Source of the DNA: a virus
Reading direction: 5' to 3' (one strand)
Virus record (IMG/VR): IMGVR_UViG_3300022884_000001
Location: 1-59,496 of that record
DNA length: 59,496 nt
Every line of letters begins with the position of its first letter. Within the stretch, counting starts at the first letter, position 1. The position numbers and the translations under genes are program-made. The notes beneath the pieces are model-generated. The model did not search any database. It saw only the letters and a program-made list of their open reading frames with translations, and was not told the DNA's origin. Shown here in pieces: positions 41,793 to 51,110 of the stretch.

Positions 41793-43160
41793 TTGTTAAA
41801 TTCAAATAATTTTTTAATGGAACTTACTAATACGCGTATATCTTACAATAAACCATGTTACGTCAATTGTCCAGTCTGTACAGGAATAAATACTCTGTTC
41901 CTGCTGCATACACCCAAATTAACCTGGGGCTACTGTACAGGATGTTTGAGCGCGGGAGCAGTAAAGGATTGGGAGGACTGCTGTGTACACGGGAAACCTT
42001 TCGATAATTTTTATTACAAAGCAGATAAGATGTTTCGTAAGTATGCAGCTCGGGTAGATAAAAATATAGCTAACCCCCAACAGGTTCAGCTATTAAGAAA
42101 TCTAGGCTACGGTTTATTTGCATCTTCAGCAGAGAGTCCGGTAGGTCTGACTTCAATTACAGAATTTTATGCTGATTTAAAAGATGCTTTAATTAATTCA
42201 GATATAATCCTCAAAAAAAGAGGGTATTATACTATCGAGGATAAGCCCAGTGTTATTATTCCTTTATATTATAGTAAACATCAAATAGTCGGATTCACCA
42301 TATACGATGGAAAATGTTTTCATAGTTTTTATCCTGAAGAGTATAGATACAATATATATTATCAACAAGGAAATCAATATAATGCAAGAGAGCTTTTTAT
42401 ACCTGAGAATTTAAAAAGTATGCTTCATCTTCAAGCTATACGTGCAGACCTGAATAAAAGCCCGGCTAATTTAATAGTTCCTTTTTATCCATTCAATTAT
42501 ATAAATAAAAAAACAGGTAAAACCAGTTCCACTACTCATCTAAGACACACTGATCCTCAGAAAGCTTATTTTATGACCTACAATAAGCCATGGGCTATTC
42601 AACAAGGTTGTCGACTCAGCCGACATTGTTCTGTTTATTTTTATAAAAATACAATTCCACTAGAACCTGATTTTCCTATGCTGTATGTGATACGGGAGCC
42701 TGAGAAATATTTTGAACCTATAGGAGACCACTTTAAAAAATTGGATATGGAAGACAGATTAATAACAGATTACTCAAAGACTCCTAAAGATGTACCAAAA
42801 TATTTTATTCATGAGAATAGTATTTTTCAGAATAGTAAAAAAGGACTTTATAAAGTAACAAAATATGTTATTCATATAGAACATGAAAAGGATCCTCAAC
42901 TATTTTCCTTATATATAAGTACAGATAAGGAAATACAGATTCACCGATATATTAATGTAAGGGTATTTGAAGATATCGAATGTCTTAATAGTTTACTTAA
43001 TTTATGTAAAACAGGAAAAAAAGAAGCATACTTCCTTGATTTTCCAAAAAAGCAAAGTATATTGTTAGTGTTACTAAGCCTACAATCCATAACCAGGAGA
43101 TATATTCATGAGCAGAAAAAAGAGAAGAGACAAACGGAGTACCCGAAACCCCTCCCTTAA
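41793..43160 (+). CDS. Zinc-ribbon protein, unknown (455 aa, TTG start)
   Basis: 455 aa from TTG; ATG at 41817 is possible but has no ribosome site nearby. An N-terminal C4 ribbon (CPVC...YCTGC, about 25-50) resembles the primase zinc-ribbon style, but no TOPRIM or catalytic motif is seen; the body is Tyr/Lys-rich with DKPSVIIPLYYSKHQIVGFTIYDG. More A+T-rich than its neighbours and on the opposite strand, so it may be an acquired gene. Overlaps the next gene by 53 nt. Confidence 0.7.
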   Translation: MLNSNNFLMELTNTRISYNKPCYVNCPVCTGINTLFLLHTPKLTWGYCTGCLSAGAVKDWEDCCVHGKPFDNFYYKADKMFRKYAARVDKNIANPQQVQLLRNLGYGLFASSAESPVGLTSITEFYADLKDALINSDIILKKRGYYTIEDKPSVIIPLYYSKHQIVGFTIYDGKCFHSFYPEEYRYNIYYQQGNQYNARELFIPENLKSMLHLQAIRADLNKSPANLIVPFYPFNYINKKTGKTSSTTHLRHTDPQKAYFMTYNKPWAIQQGCRLSRHCSVYFYKNTIPLEPDFPMLYVIREPEKYFEPIGDHFKKLDMEDRLITDYSKTPKDVPKYFIHENSIFQNSKKGLYKVTKYVIHIEHEKDPQLFSLYISTDKEIQIHRYINVRVFEDIECLNSLLNLCKTGKKEAYFLDFPKKQSILLVLLSLQSITRRYIHEQKKEKRQTEYPKPLP

Positions 43161-43587
43161 ACTCCCTATAAGCGGAGAAACTATCTTTATAAAAAAGGCT
43201 AAGCCGATAAATCCCGGAGATACAGGAAGTATGTTTATAGACCGTATGTATGCTCAGGGAGGTTTTGTTATAGTTCAGATATTGAACTACACTACAAATA
43301 AAATGCAGAAGAAAATGCTGGATCCTTCTGATGCTGTTCAGAGACTCAATGCTATTCTACAGGGATTCCCCCCGCAGTATGTTCCGGATGGATTTAGAGA
43401 AGCTGTTATAAAGGCTGTTATTGCTGCTAAGCGTCAGACATTAGAAGGGGAAAACGAACTGTATAAACAGAACCTGGACATAGACGATCTTACAGAACAA
43501 CTCAAAGCGGATATTAAGGCTGAGCGTGAACTTGATCCCGAGCTTGATAAAGAAATGAGAATAATCGAGTTGGCTAATAAACATTAA
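43108..43587 (+). CDS. Hypothetical protein (159 aa)
   Basis: 159 aa, basic start (MSRKKRRDKRSTRNPS), then LKLPISGETIFIKKAKPINPG and a helical acidic end. AGGAG lies 8 nt before the ATG. It converges with the adhesin gene and their stop codons overlap. No family recognised. Confidence 0.74.
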   Translation: MSRKKRRDKRSTRNPSLKLPISGETIFIKKAKPINPGDTGSMFIDRMYAQGGFVIVQILNYTTNKMQKKMLDPSDAVQRLNAILQGFPPQYVPDGFREAVIKAVIAAKRQTLEGENELYKQNLDIDDLTEQLKADIKAERELDPELDKEMRIIELANKH

Positions 43588-46199
43588 GTAGTAGAACTAC
43601 TGGAAGGCATGGCTTCTGTACTGCTTGAAGTCATTACTTCCGAACTACTAGAACTAACAGTAGGTCCTCCCCATCCCTCAGGTATTCCGTCCCAGTTAGT
43701 TAGACTACTATCGTTATGTCCGGTAAAGGCGTTCGTTCCAGTTAAAGTTCCATGTGCGTTCCATAAGTCAGGTGCAGTTCCGGCAGATGCCGCTGTACTT
43801 GCGCTAACCCTAAAGAAATTAGTAAAACTAACCGTTTGTCCACTAAACCTTGTAGTTTTTGTTACGGCCCCCGATTCATCATAGAATAACCACGGAGACA
43901 TAACTAATTTAGAACAATTTTGGAATGTATTTATAAATGATGGGGCAGTAGTATTGTATTTAAACAATCCATCGGGGACACTCGTTAAACCATTACAAGT
44001 ATAGAATGTATCAGTAAAACCATTATTTGTAACTAATGTATTATAACGGAATAAATCAGCAGGCAATGTTGTTAAACCAATACAATTATAGAATGTTCGA
44101 TAAAAACCACCTGATGAAACTTCTGTATTATACCTAAATAAATCAACAGGTAATGTTGTTAAACCAGTGCATCCAAAGAATGTTACATTAAAACCCGCCC
44201 CTGAGACTAACGTATTATATCGGAACAAATCAACAGGTAATGAAGTTAAACTAGTACAAGTATAGAATGTTCCAGAAAAGCAATTTGTTGAAGCTAACGT
44301 ATTATATTTAAACAAATCTATTGGTATTGATGTTAAACCACAATTTTTAAATGTCTGTGTAAAACTGTATATTGAACTCAGGGTATTATATCTAAACAAA
44401 TCAGTTGGTAATGATGTTAGGTTAGCACAATTATTAAATGTATAGGCAAAAGCATTTGATGTAACCCCCACATTATATCTGAACAAATCAACAGGCAATG
44501 AAGTTAAACTAGTACAGCCAAAGAATGTTGAATTAAATGAAGTTATACCTGTTATACCTCTTATTGGACTCAGGATTGCAGTCAGCTTAGACGGATTCGT
44601 TAAAAATCTAAATACAGTACACTCCCCCCGCATTGTTAGAGTATAAACATTAGTTCCAGAATAAGTATGTTGTGCGGTGCCTGCTCCATTAACAGTAACA
44701 GGAGCACCTTCTCCCCAATCAATTACTAAATCAACTGCATTAGAATATGAAATACCAACCAAATCTGCGCCCGTAGTTGTTATCTCAAAATTACTACGTT
44801 CATCGAATGAACTGGAACTGCTGGAGCTGGTAGGTAATACTCCAGGAGTACTGGAGCTGCTGGTGCTTGTTATACCTAAGGAACTGCTAGAGCTAGGTGA
44901 ACTGGATGAACTAGATGAACTGGAGCTACTTGTTATACCTTCTGAACTACTGGAACTACTTGAACTAGAGCTGGATGAACTAGAACTGCTAGAACTACTT
45001 GTTATACCTTCTGAACTACTTGAGCTGCTGGAACTGCTAGAACTGCTGGAGCTTGAAGAGCTACTGGAAGAACTGGTACTGCTGGAACTTGTTGTTAAAG
45101 CTTCTGTACTGGAACTTGAAGAACTGCTTGAGCTGCTACTGCTAGTACTACTACTCGAACTAGTTGTTTTTATCTCTGTACTGGAAGAACTGGCGCAATC
45201 CCCGGACGCAACATCAGGTGCAGGAGCCGTACCTGTATAAACAGCCCATGGTAATTCATCAGGAGACACATAGGGATGTGTAACAGGTGTATGATAATCC
45301 TGAGTTATCCCCCTCTGTCCCAAAGCCCATTGACTTGTAGATGTAAAGTAAAGTTCCTTGCCTTCTGAATTAGTAAAGTATTCATGTGTATTATAAATAC
45401 CCGCCAGCCCATAATCTCCATCATAATCTTCATCCCCAGCCCCACTTATACAATAACTATTAGGGAAAGAGGAACTGCTCTCGCTGGAGCTTGAATTGGT
45501 ACTGGAGCTTGTAGCAATACCTTCTGAAGAAGTACTGCTGGAACTGGAGGTCAACTCTTCTGTACTGCTGGAAGAGCTTGTAGTTAATTCTTCTGTACTG
45601 GAACTGGAGCTTGAACTGCTGGAAGACTGTGAGCTTGAGCTGCTTGAAGAGCTTGAGCTGTTCAGACTGCTTTCAGATGCACTGCTCTCGGATAAACTGG
45701 TTCCTGATAAAGTAGTCTCGCTGGAACTGGTAGAAGAACTACTGCTTGTACTTGTTGTTGAATTAATAGAACTGGAAGAACTGCTGTCATGTGTACTTTC
45801 TGAGTTACTACTCTCGGACTTACTGGTTTCGGAGGCGCTCGAAGGAGTCTCTCCCGAAGATTGAGAACTGCTGGAACTGCATGGATAATTGGTAAATAAA
45901 ATCTCGTCAGATACTTCTTCTATCTGATTATAAATAACATATAGTTTATTAAGGTCTACAGTTATAGACGCAAGCATTTCCGTAGCGAAATCATTTCTTC
46001 TGTAATAGAGATCGATGCTATCTGAGCGATATACATCTCCTGTATCTTCCGGTACCAATAACATATCGGGAAGAGAAGAGACTTGAGCATATACTCCGTC
46101 TACATAAGTAAAAGGATTAACTTCCGCTACACTTATTCTAAGTCTGGATGTATACAGGTCCGGAGCGGCAGTTACTATACTGGAGGTGATAGTCCACAT
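43584..46199 (-). CDS. Poly-Ser / BspA-type leucine-rich-repeat adhesin or tail fibre
   Basis: 871 aa from ATG at 46199 (AGGACGG before it). Order: N-terminal domain (about 1-105), long Ser/Thr/Glu linker, a Cys-flanked middle domain (YCISGAGDEDYDGDYG...APDVASGDC), a second poly-Ser linker, a short beta domain (ITTTGADLVGISYSNAVDLVIDWG), about seven BspA-like (DUF285-type) repeats with LTSLPVDLFRYN and FxxTFxxC, and a Ser-rich end. BspA-type repeats occur in surface adhesins, so host binding is likely. At the promoter-distal end of the tail genes, where receptor-binding proteins usually lie. Confidence 0.85.
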   Translation of the reverse strand: MWTITSSIVTAAPDLYTSRLRISVAEVNPFTYVDGVYAQVSSLPDMLLVPEDTGDVYRSDSIDLYYRRNDFATEMLASITVDLNKLYVIYNQIEEVSDEILFTNYPCSSSSSQSSGETPSSASETSKSESSNSESTHDSSSSSSINSTTSTSSSSSTSSSETTLSGTSLSESSASESSLNSSSSSSSSSSQSSSSSSSSSSTEELTTSSSSSTEELTSSSSSTSSEGIATSSSTNSSSSESSSSFPNSYCISGAGDEDYDGDYGLAGIYNTHEYFTNSEGKELYFTSTSQWALGQRGITQDYHTPVTHPYVSPDELPWAVYTGTAPAPDVASGDCASSSSTEIKTTSSSSSTSSSSSSSSSSSSTEALTTSSSSTSSSSSSSSSSSSSSSSSSSSSEGITSSSSSSSSSSSSSSSSSSSEGITSSSSSSSSSSSPSSSSSLGITSTSSSSTPGVLPTSSSSSSSFDERSNFEITTTGADLVGISYSNAVDLVIDWGEGAPVTVNGAGTAQHTYSGTNVYTLTMRGECTVFRFLTNPSKLTAILSPIRGITGITSFNSTFFGCTSLTSLPVDLFRYNVGVTSNAFAYTFNNCANLTSLPTDLFRYNTLSSIYSFTQTFKNCGLTSIPIDLFKYNTLASTNCFSGTFYTCTSLTSLPVDLFRYNTLVSGAGFNVTFFGCTGLTTLPVDLFRYNTEVSSGGFYRTFYNCIGLTTLPADLFRYNTLVTNNGFTDTFYTCNGLTSVPDGLFKYNTTAPSFINTFQNCSKLVMSPWLFYDESGAVTKTTRFSGQTVSFTNFFRVSASTAASAGTAPDLWNAHGTLTGTNAFTGHNDSSLTNWDGIPEGWGGPTVSSSSSEVMTSSSTEAMPSSSSTT
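43930..44560 (-). repeat. BspA-type LRR coding repeats
   Basis: About seven units of some 32 codons, each with L-TSLP-x-DLFRYN and F-x-x-TF-x-x-C. DNA copies are similar enough (for example ATTATATCGGAACAAATCAAC-like blocks) to allow recombination between units and change in repeat number. Confidence 0.8.
44800..45195 (-). repeat. Poly-Ser linker tandem repeats, second block
   Basis: About 130 codons, mostly Ser with STE, EGIT and TSTS breaks. Codons mix AGC, AGT, TCC and TCT in repeating order, so the DNA is a degenerate tandem repeat likely to vary in length. Confidence 0.8.
45470..45885 (-). repeat. Poly-Ser linker tandem repeats, first block
   Basis: About 138 codons rich in Ser with STEEL, TSS and SES variants, between the N-terminal domain and the middle domain. 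Same codon mix as the second block, but more Thr and Glu. Confidence 0.78.
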
Positions 46200-46200
46200 A

Positions 46201-46548
46201 CTACACCGTCCTGTCCAGAGCATCACAAAGGTTTTCTATGTCCTGTGCCATCTGCAGTAAAGTATTATATACTAATTTAGAATCCTTTATAACGATATCT
46301 ATATATTCTTTCCGGAAGAAAGAGAAATCTGTTCCCACGGTATCTTCCGGATATTCTGATATATCTGAGGGCTGTGCTATATTTACAAATACATTTCTCA
46401 GACTTGTGTTATAAGGTACAGGTAGTTTATGCTGATATACAAATATCTTAGCTGTCATATGGTCAGTCTCAGATGTCCAGGCTTGAAGTCTCCATTGTCC
46501 ATCTATCTGAAGTGTTAAATTATATTTTACTGTTATTTTGTGTTCCAC
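46201..46548 (-). CDS. Hypothetical protein (115 aa), adsorption region
   Basis: 115 aa, beta-rich start MEHKITVKYNLTLQIDGQWRLQAWTSET, helical end. Directly upstream of the adhesin in the transcript, so possibly an assembly partner or chaperone. No family recognised. Confidence 0.72.
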   Translation of the reverse strand: MEHKITVKYNLTLQIDGQWRLQAWTSETDHMTAKIFVYQHKLPVPYNTSLRNVFVNIAQPSDISEYPEDTVGTDFSFFRKEYIDIVIKDSKLVYNTLLQMAQDIENLCDALDRTV

Positions 46549-46811
46549 AATAGTTCCAATAAGGCTGTTGGGAATACCCCTACGAGCATTTCCTTGTTTC
46601 TACCTTCTACAGGTAATTCGAATATCTTAGTTAATATAGCCCGTCTAAGTCTACTTTTCCTGCATTTTCTACATCCGCCCCCTTTATTCTTTTTTAACTG
46701 ATCTGAAATTTCAGGGTATACCAGAACCAGAGCCCCTCTATTACTCCAGAGTTGCTCGTAGGTTATCCTATTAATATAGGAGTATTTATTCTGGGGATTT
46801 ATCTTGGACAT
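46533..46811 (-). CDS. Small Cys-pair protein (92 aa)
   Basis: 92 aa with GGGCRKCRKSRLRRAIL in the middle, a CxxC with a basic helix, and ELPVEGRNKEMLVGVFPTALLELLW at the end. Overlaps both neighbours. Function unknown. Confidence 0.7.
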   Translation of the reverse strand: MSKINPQNKYSYINRITYEQLWSNRGALVLVYPEISDQLKKNKGGGCRKCRKSRLRRAILTKIFELPVEGRNKEMLVGVFPTALLELLWNTK

Positions 46812-47769
46812 TAAGTATGGCTTTCGCTTTATTTAAGAGGTATTTTATAGGAATGTCGTATTTAGCGCTTTCCATGAGCTTCAGGCGCTCTTCCCTTATT
46901 TCCATAGCCAGTTCCGGATATGAGTCTATGCACTCGTCAGAGGCCTCTGCAAGGTGTCCTATGGCGATCCAGATAGATATCCCTATTTCCCTGTCCAGAA
47001 GAGTTAGATTACTCTTTAAATCCATCATTACCTTTCTAAGGTGCTGTACAGATTTATGTTCTAAATCTTTTATGTCTATAATAGCTGTAAGATCTTTATG
47101 TATCCTTTCAAGATCAGGCTTCCTATCTGCAGGACATACCTCGACAGCCTCTTCTATATGTGTCAGAGCATATTCTACGTGTTCCGGATATGTCTGAAGG
47201 CTTTCCTTAAGTAAAACATATGCCTGAGCTAAATGCTTTCCGGTACATTCTATACAATCTTCTCTGGGAATTCCTGTCTTATCGTTGATTCTATTTGTTT
47301 CCTGTTTAAGAGATGTAACGTACGGGGCTAATTGACCGTGAATCTCAGCAAGAGGTGTTATATCTATATTCGGGTTTTCTAAAATATACCCTGATAAAGC
47401 CTCTATCAATAATCGTTTCTGACTATTTCTTTTACAATTAGAACAGTTCGGTTTTTCTGTAATTTTTAAAGCTTCTCTAAAGGCTTCTGCCATATCTGGA
47501 AATAATTCTATTATTTTATCTTTAAAATCCCATATCGTTTTAAAGGGCTGTGGAGGTGCTTCTCCTCTCCTGATAACATATGTATTTTCTTCATCAGTCT
47601 CATATATAGAAAATATACGGATGTGTGCTACTTTTTTTATAACATCTATAGGTATTTCTTTTTCCCCCGAAAACCTAGGCATGTTAGAATGCTCATCAGT
47701 AATAAATTTTTTAGCTTCCAAATCAGCTAATAATATTGGAATATCTGTTATTCTTTTTAATACTTTCAT
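46786..47769 (-). CDS. Hypothetical protein with Cys pairs (327 aa)
   Basis: 327 aa from MKVLKRITDIPIL (47769); an earlier ATG would overlap the previous gene. CSNCKRNSQKRLLIEAL and ECIECTGKHLAQAYVLL-like pairs, then Leu-rich helices with regular E and K. A helical protein with one or two zinc sites. No family recognised. Confidence 0.7.
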   Translation of the reverse strand: MKVLKRITDIPILLADLEAKKFITDEHSNMPRFSGEKEIPIDVIKKVAHIRIFSIYETDEENTYVIRRGEAPPQPFKTIWDFKDKIIELFPDMAEAFREALKITEKPNCSNCKRNSQKRLLIEALSGYILENPNIDITPLAEIHGQLAPYVTSLKQETNRINDKTGIPREDCIECTGKHLAQAYVLLKESLQTYPEHVEYALTHIEEAVEVCPADRKPDLERIHKDLTAIIDIKDLEHKSVQHLRKVMMDLKSNLTLLDREIGISIWIAIGHLAEASDECIDSYPELAMEIREERLKLMESAKYDIPIKYLLNKAKAILNVQDKSPE

Positions 47770-47806
47770 ATTAGCTGCCTCGGTTATATTCCTTTGTTTA
47801 AGTATG

Positions 47807-48688
47807 TTACCAGTCCTTGAAATCGAAATAATCCTCAAACTTATATACAGCCTGTGCGGTTGTTCCTAAATACCAACCATTACCACCAGTTACAGGGGCC
47901 GTGCATGTGACTGTCTCAATTTTTCCCATTAACACTGAGGTTATATAAGCACTTGCCGCTATATCAACGCCCGATGCAATTTTCAAATAATCGCCCTCAC
48001 CATAACCAACATAATCATTATTCTCATATACTGCTGGAGTTGGTGCGCCGATTCCACTAAATTGACAATATGCATCGATTGTTGCTATTTCACTACGAGT
48101 ATTTTGAACTTGGTATGTATTACTGTGTCGTGCGATTACCCAACCGCTACTTCTTTTTACAAAATAATGTCCAACCAAAACGCTCTGATTCCCCCATGGA
48201 GCGGCGAACCATTTTATAATTGCTTGTGCCGGTGTTGCGCCTGAAGTTCTACCCTTTACCAGTGCATTAGGGTCTAATAAGCAGTCTTGAGTTTCATTGG
48301 TACTTCTTAAAAGATTTATAATCTTATATTGCTGAACAGCCCAATCAGCATCAACAAACAATCTACCGGGAATTAACCTTGAAACAGCTCCTATCGCTAT
48401 CAACATAGTTGCCTCAGACCACATTGGTATAGTTGCTTCATTATCATAATTACCCGGACTTCCAACTGGTAAAGTATGATTTACAAACAATGGTATAAGC
48501 GCTGTAATCTTTGCCTGAATGGCGGCTTGAATAGCATATAACGTATATAATCTGTGTGTCGTTGATAATAACGCGGTTCCGGTAGCAGTACAACGCTCAT
48601 TCGCGCCAGTAATAATATTATCAAGAACTGAAAACTCAGAGCATAATCGACATTCATTTGTTACAAATATATTAGAATCCCAAGGCAT
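47807..48688 (-). CDS. Putative virion/tail protein (293 aa)
   Basis: 293 aa from MPWDSNIFVTNECRLC (48688), whose ATG overlaps the preceding TAA and has AGGAAAGAG before it. Rich in Ala, Thr and Tyr, with an ENNDYVGYGEGDYLKIASG-like beta region. It lies in a run of tail genes. Assigned as structural by position only. Confidence 0.7.
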   Translation of the reverse strand: MPWDSNIFVTNECRLCSEFSVLDNIITGANERCTATGTALLSTTHRLYTLYAIQAAIQAKITALIPLFVNHTLPVGSPGNYDNEATIPMWSEATMLIAIGAVSRLIPGRLFVDADWAVQQYKIINLLRSTNETQDCLLDPNALVKGRTSGATPAQAIIKWFAAPWGNQSVLVGHYFVKRSSGWVIARHSNTYQVQNTRSEIATIDAYCQFSGIGAPTPAVYENNDYVGYGEGDYLKIASGVDIAASAYITSVLMGKIETVTCTAPVTGGNGWYLGTTAQAVYKFEDYFDFKDW

Positions 48689-49584
48689 TATACACTCTTT
48701 CCTGTTACCAGTGCCGGTCCCGCAATCTGTCGATTTACAGCTGTTATAGCCCCATATGCCCACTCAACCGTTGCTATAATAATCACATCATTGCCGTCTT
48801 CTAAACCTGTTATTGAATTTTCAAAACTTAATTCCCCTAAATACCCTGAGTCATAAGTCACTGTACATATTACAACTCCTGCCCCTGTTGCTGTGACAGT
48901 ATCCTGTGCGACCGCGATAAAATAGTTACCAGCTTTTAAATACCCAATAGCTATTGTAATTTCATTACCTACATACGACAATGAAAAATAACCATTATAG
49001 AGATCACCAACTTCTTCTAAGCAATGCTCAAATGTTAAAACCTGCGCTTTAGACGATTCATTGGGATATAGATCGCTACATAACTCATTGAAGTCGTAAT
49101 AACTCGGAGATAGAATAGCTTTATCATAAGTTTTAGGAGGTGCGGGCTCTATAAATTCATCCCCGGCATATACTTTATTATCATCAACATCTTTATACCA
49201 GGCTCTTCTTTCCCCCGGGGGATCTTCATCTTCGTATTCCCAGCAGGTGCTACAGGTATCTGTCGGCTTCGCTGCGGAAGGGCGTAATGTTATTCCACGG
49301 GTAGATACAGGAGGTACATCCGGGTATTCGACTTCCAGGTATCCTGTATCTAGTTTATTCTGACAAAGATGTGTATATGCTGTAGGTATAGGAGTTTCCC
49401 GATAATCAGTCCATATTATCTGATCTATAACACTCTCGCATTCGACAGGGACTTTAAGATACTTGTTTCCTGAACAATCCATACAGTATATATGTACCTG
49501 CGTAATGCCCAGACATCCATATCCATCAGGATATCCTACTACATCCCCATAGCCTGTTCTATATTCTGCAATTCTTCCACTCAT
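48688..49584 (-). CDS. Putative tail/adsorption protein (298 aa)
   Basis: 298 aa, with several Cys (GYGCLG, YCMDCSG, TCSTCWEYEDEDPPGE) and a beta-rich second half (FSLSYVGNEITIAIGYL, GVVICTVTYDSG). It resembles Cys-containing phage adsorption proteins only in style. Overlaps the next gene by one base. Confidence 0.7.
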   Translation of the reverse strand: MSGRIAEYRTGYGDVVGYPDGYGCLGITQVHIYCMDCSGNKYLKVPVECESVIDQIIWTDYRETPIPTAYTHLCQNKLDTGYLEVEYPDVPPVSTRGITLRPSAAKPTDTCSTCWEYEDEDPPGERRAWYKDVDDNKVYAGDEFIEPAPPKTYDKAILSPSYYDFNELCSDLYPNESSKAQVLTFEHCLEEVGDLYNGYFSLSYVGNEITIAIGYLKAGNYFIAVAQDTVTATGAGVVICTVTYDSGYLGELSFENSITGLEDGNDVIIIATVEWAYGAITAVNRQIAGPALVTGKSV

Positions 49585-49585
49585 G

Positions 49586-50404
49586 TTAAATCATCTCTAT
49601 CTTAAGTTCTCCGTCTCCCGGTACAAAGAATACAGAAGGGCTGTGTTCAAAAGGTATATCTCCATCTTCGTTAGGGAGTATTCCGTTTATAGATATAATC
49701 CCTGTAGCATCCGCCTCCCATACCGGTCCCACATCCCACATATTGTCCGGAGCCAGCCCCAGCCCGTTACTGACGTTTCCATCTATATCCAGTATATTAC
49801 TTGCTTTACCGTACCTCAAAGTCACGTTATACCCCGAATTAATTTTTATAGCAGCGGGAGCATCAAATGTTTTAAGATGGGTATTAGCCAAATCTATCCT
49901 GTCCTGAGTATTATAATTTCTATATTCATTTACAAACGATACAGACTTAATTGTCCTGTTGAACCAGAAATTCCTCGCAGGCTCTATTTCGTATGCTTCT
50001 GTAGCTATAGTAAGATCGCCTGTCTGATAGGTTAATTTATCGTTAAAAACTATATAGCTTTCAGTTTCTTCCGTATTCGAATTATTATATCCCACCACCC
50101 CCTCTGTATCTTTAAGAATAGTAAAAGTAGATAAATAAACATCTTCGTCCCCGTCGTCTTTTTCGTATATAGATTCAAATACATACACTGTTTTAGGAAC
50201 AGGAGGAAATCCCGGCACGACTATTTGAGTTATCGATTTTAATATTGTATACGCTTTTTTATACGAAGTACCTGTTGCTCTTGTGGATGAAGGAACTCCC
50301 TGTACCTGAAATCTGGCGTCCAGTATACCTGCTATATATTTTCTGTCCGGAACTTCCGGTACAAAAGGATAGGATATGTCAGATGTTGTCAGTCTATTAG
50401 GCAT
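49586..50404 (-). CDS. Putative tail protein with YPF-type N-terminus (272 aa)
   Basis: 272 aa. It starts MPNRLTTSDISYPFVPEVPDRKYIAG, a looser version of the YPFDD-type start of the genes at 50397, 51110 and 53038. The rest is beta-rich (VFFVPGDGELKIEMI at the end). Overlaps the next gene by 8 nt. Confidence 0.72.
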   Translation of the reverse strand: MPNRLTTSDISYPFVPEVPDRKYIAGILDARFQVQGVPSSTRATGTSYKKAYTILKSITQIVVPGFPPVPKTVYVFESIYEKDDGDEDVYLSTFTILKDTEGVVGYNNSNTEETESYIVFNDKLTYQTGDLTIATEAYEIEPARNFWFNRTIKSVSFVNEYRNYNTQDRIDLANTHLKTFDAPAAIKINSGYNVTLRYGKASNILDIDGNVSNGLGLAPDNMWDVGPVWEADATGIISINGILPNEDGDIPFEHSPSVFFVPGDGELKIEMI

Positions 50405-51110
50405 CGCTTATTTTCCATATTTTTATAGCGCTTCCTGTTGTCTCTACTTTCAGAGGAGAGTTGGGGTGTGCCGCCAACCATACATGCTTAAAAGGTATTC
50501 CGTTTACCGTTTTTATAGGCCTGCGAATCACTTCTTCCTCTCCCAGTAGATGTATGAATATCTCTCCGCTCTCCTCAGTAAAATGTACTCCGTTCGCTCC
50601 CACTATATATACTTTATCAGAATAGCTGCTGTTCCCGGATTCGATAACAGATAAACCCGTCGATCTTGTAACATAGCATCTTTCTGCTAAGAAGGAGGTC
50701 TGGTTTTTAATAAACTGGTATTTTAAAGAATTCACTCGCTGTACTAACTGCGACATCGGTGCGGGCTGATATACCAGAGTACCGCTCAGTCTGTTATATG
50801 TGTCATACAGATAAGATGTGTCTATAGGGGCTGCATCTGTTCCGTAATCAACAAGACCTGTACACACTACTTTATTGTTATTATCTTTCACAGTCATCTG
50901 CATCTGTGTGTCAGTACCTATCGAGCCATCCAGTTCGGCTATAAAAAAGGGAAGAGTCACATCCAGTACAGAATATATAACAGCATCCAGAAACACATCT
51001 GTATTAATAACAATACCCTGTGAATTTACCAGAAGGGAAGTATCCTGAAAAGGGTACATACACTCTTCGGACCAGTCTCTGAATTCTCTATCTAATATTG
51101 TATTATGCAT
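50397..51110 (-). CDS. Putative tail protein with YPFQD N-terminus (237 aa)
   Basis: 237 aa. CMYPFQDTSLLVNSQGIVINTDVFLDAVIYSVL has the YPF-x-D, Asp-x-hydrophobic pattern found in its neighbours. Beta-rich end FIHLLGEEEVI. Its start shares a base with the next gene. Probably one of a set of assembled tail or baseplate proteins. Confidence 0.74.
   Translation of the reverse strand: MHNTILDREFRDWSEECMYPFQDTSLLVNSQGIVINTDVFLDAVIYSVLDVTLPFFIAELDGSIGTDTQMQMTVKDNNNKVVCTGLVDYGTDAAPIDTSYLYDTYNRLSGTLVYQPAPMSQLVQRVNSLKYQFIKNQTSFLAERCYVTRSTGLSVIESGNSSYSDKVYIVGANGVHFTEESGEIFIHLLGEEEVIRRPIKTVNGIPFKHVWLAAHPNSPLKVETTGSAIKIWKISDA

Noticed and set aside
41793-43160. Calling the 455-aa zinc-ribbon protein a second primase
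   Set aside because: Only a zinc ribbon is visible; there is no TOPRIM or other catalytic motif.
44677-45240. Rightward frame of Glu-Leu repeats
   Set aside because: It is the antisense of the Ser-rich linker; Ser codons read backwards give Leu/Glu repeats.
45496-45864. Second rightward Glu-Leu frame
   Set aside because: Same cause: shadow of the poly-Ser linker.
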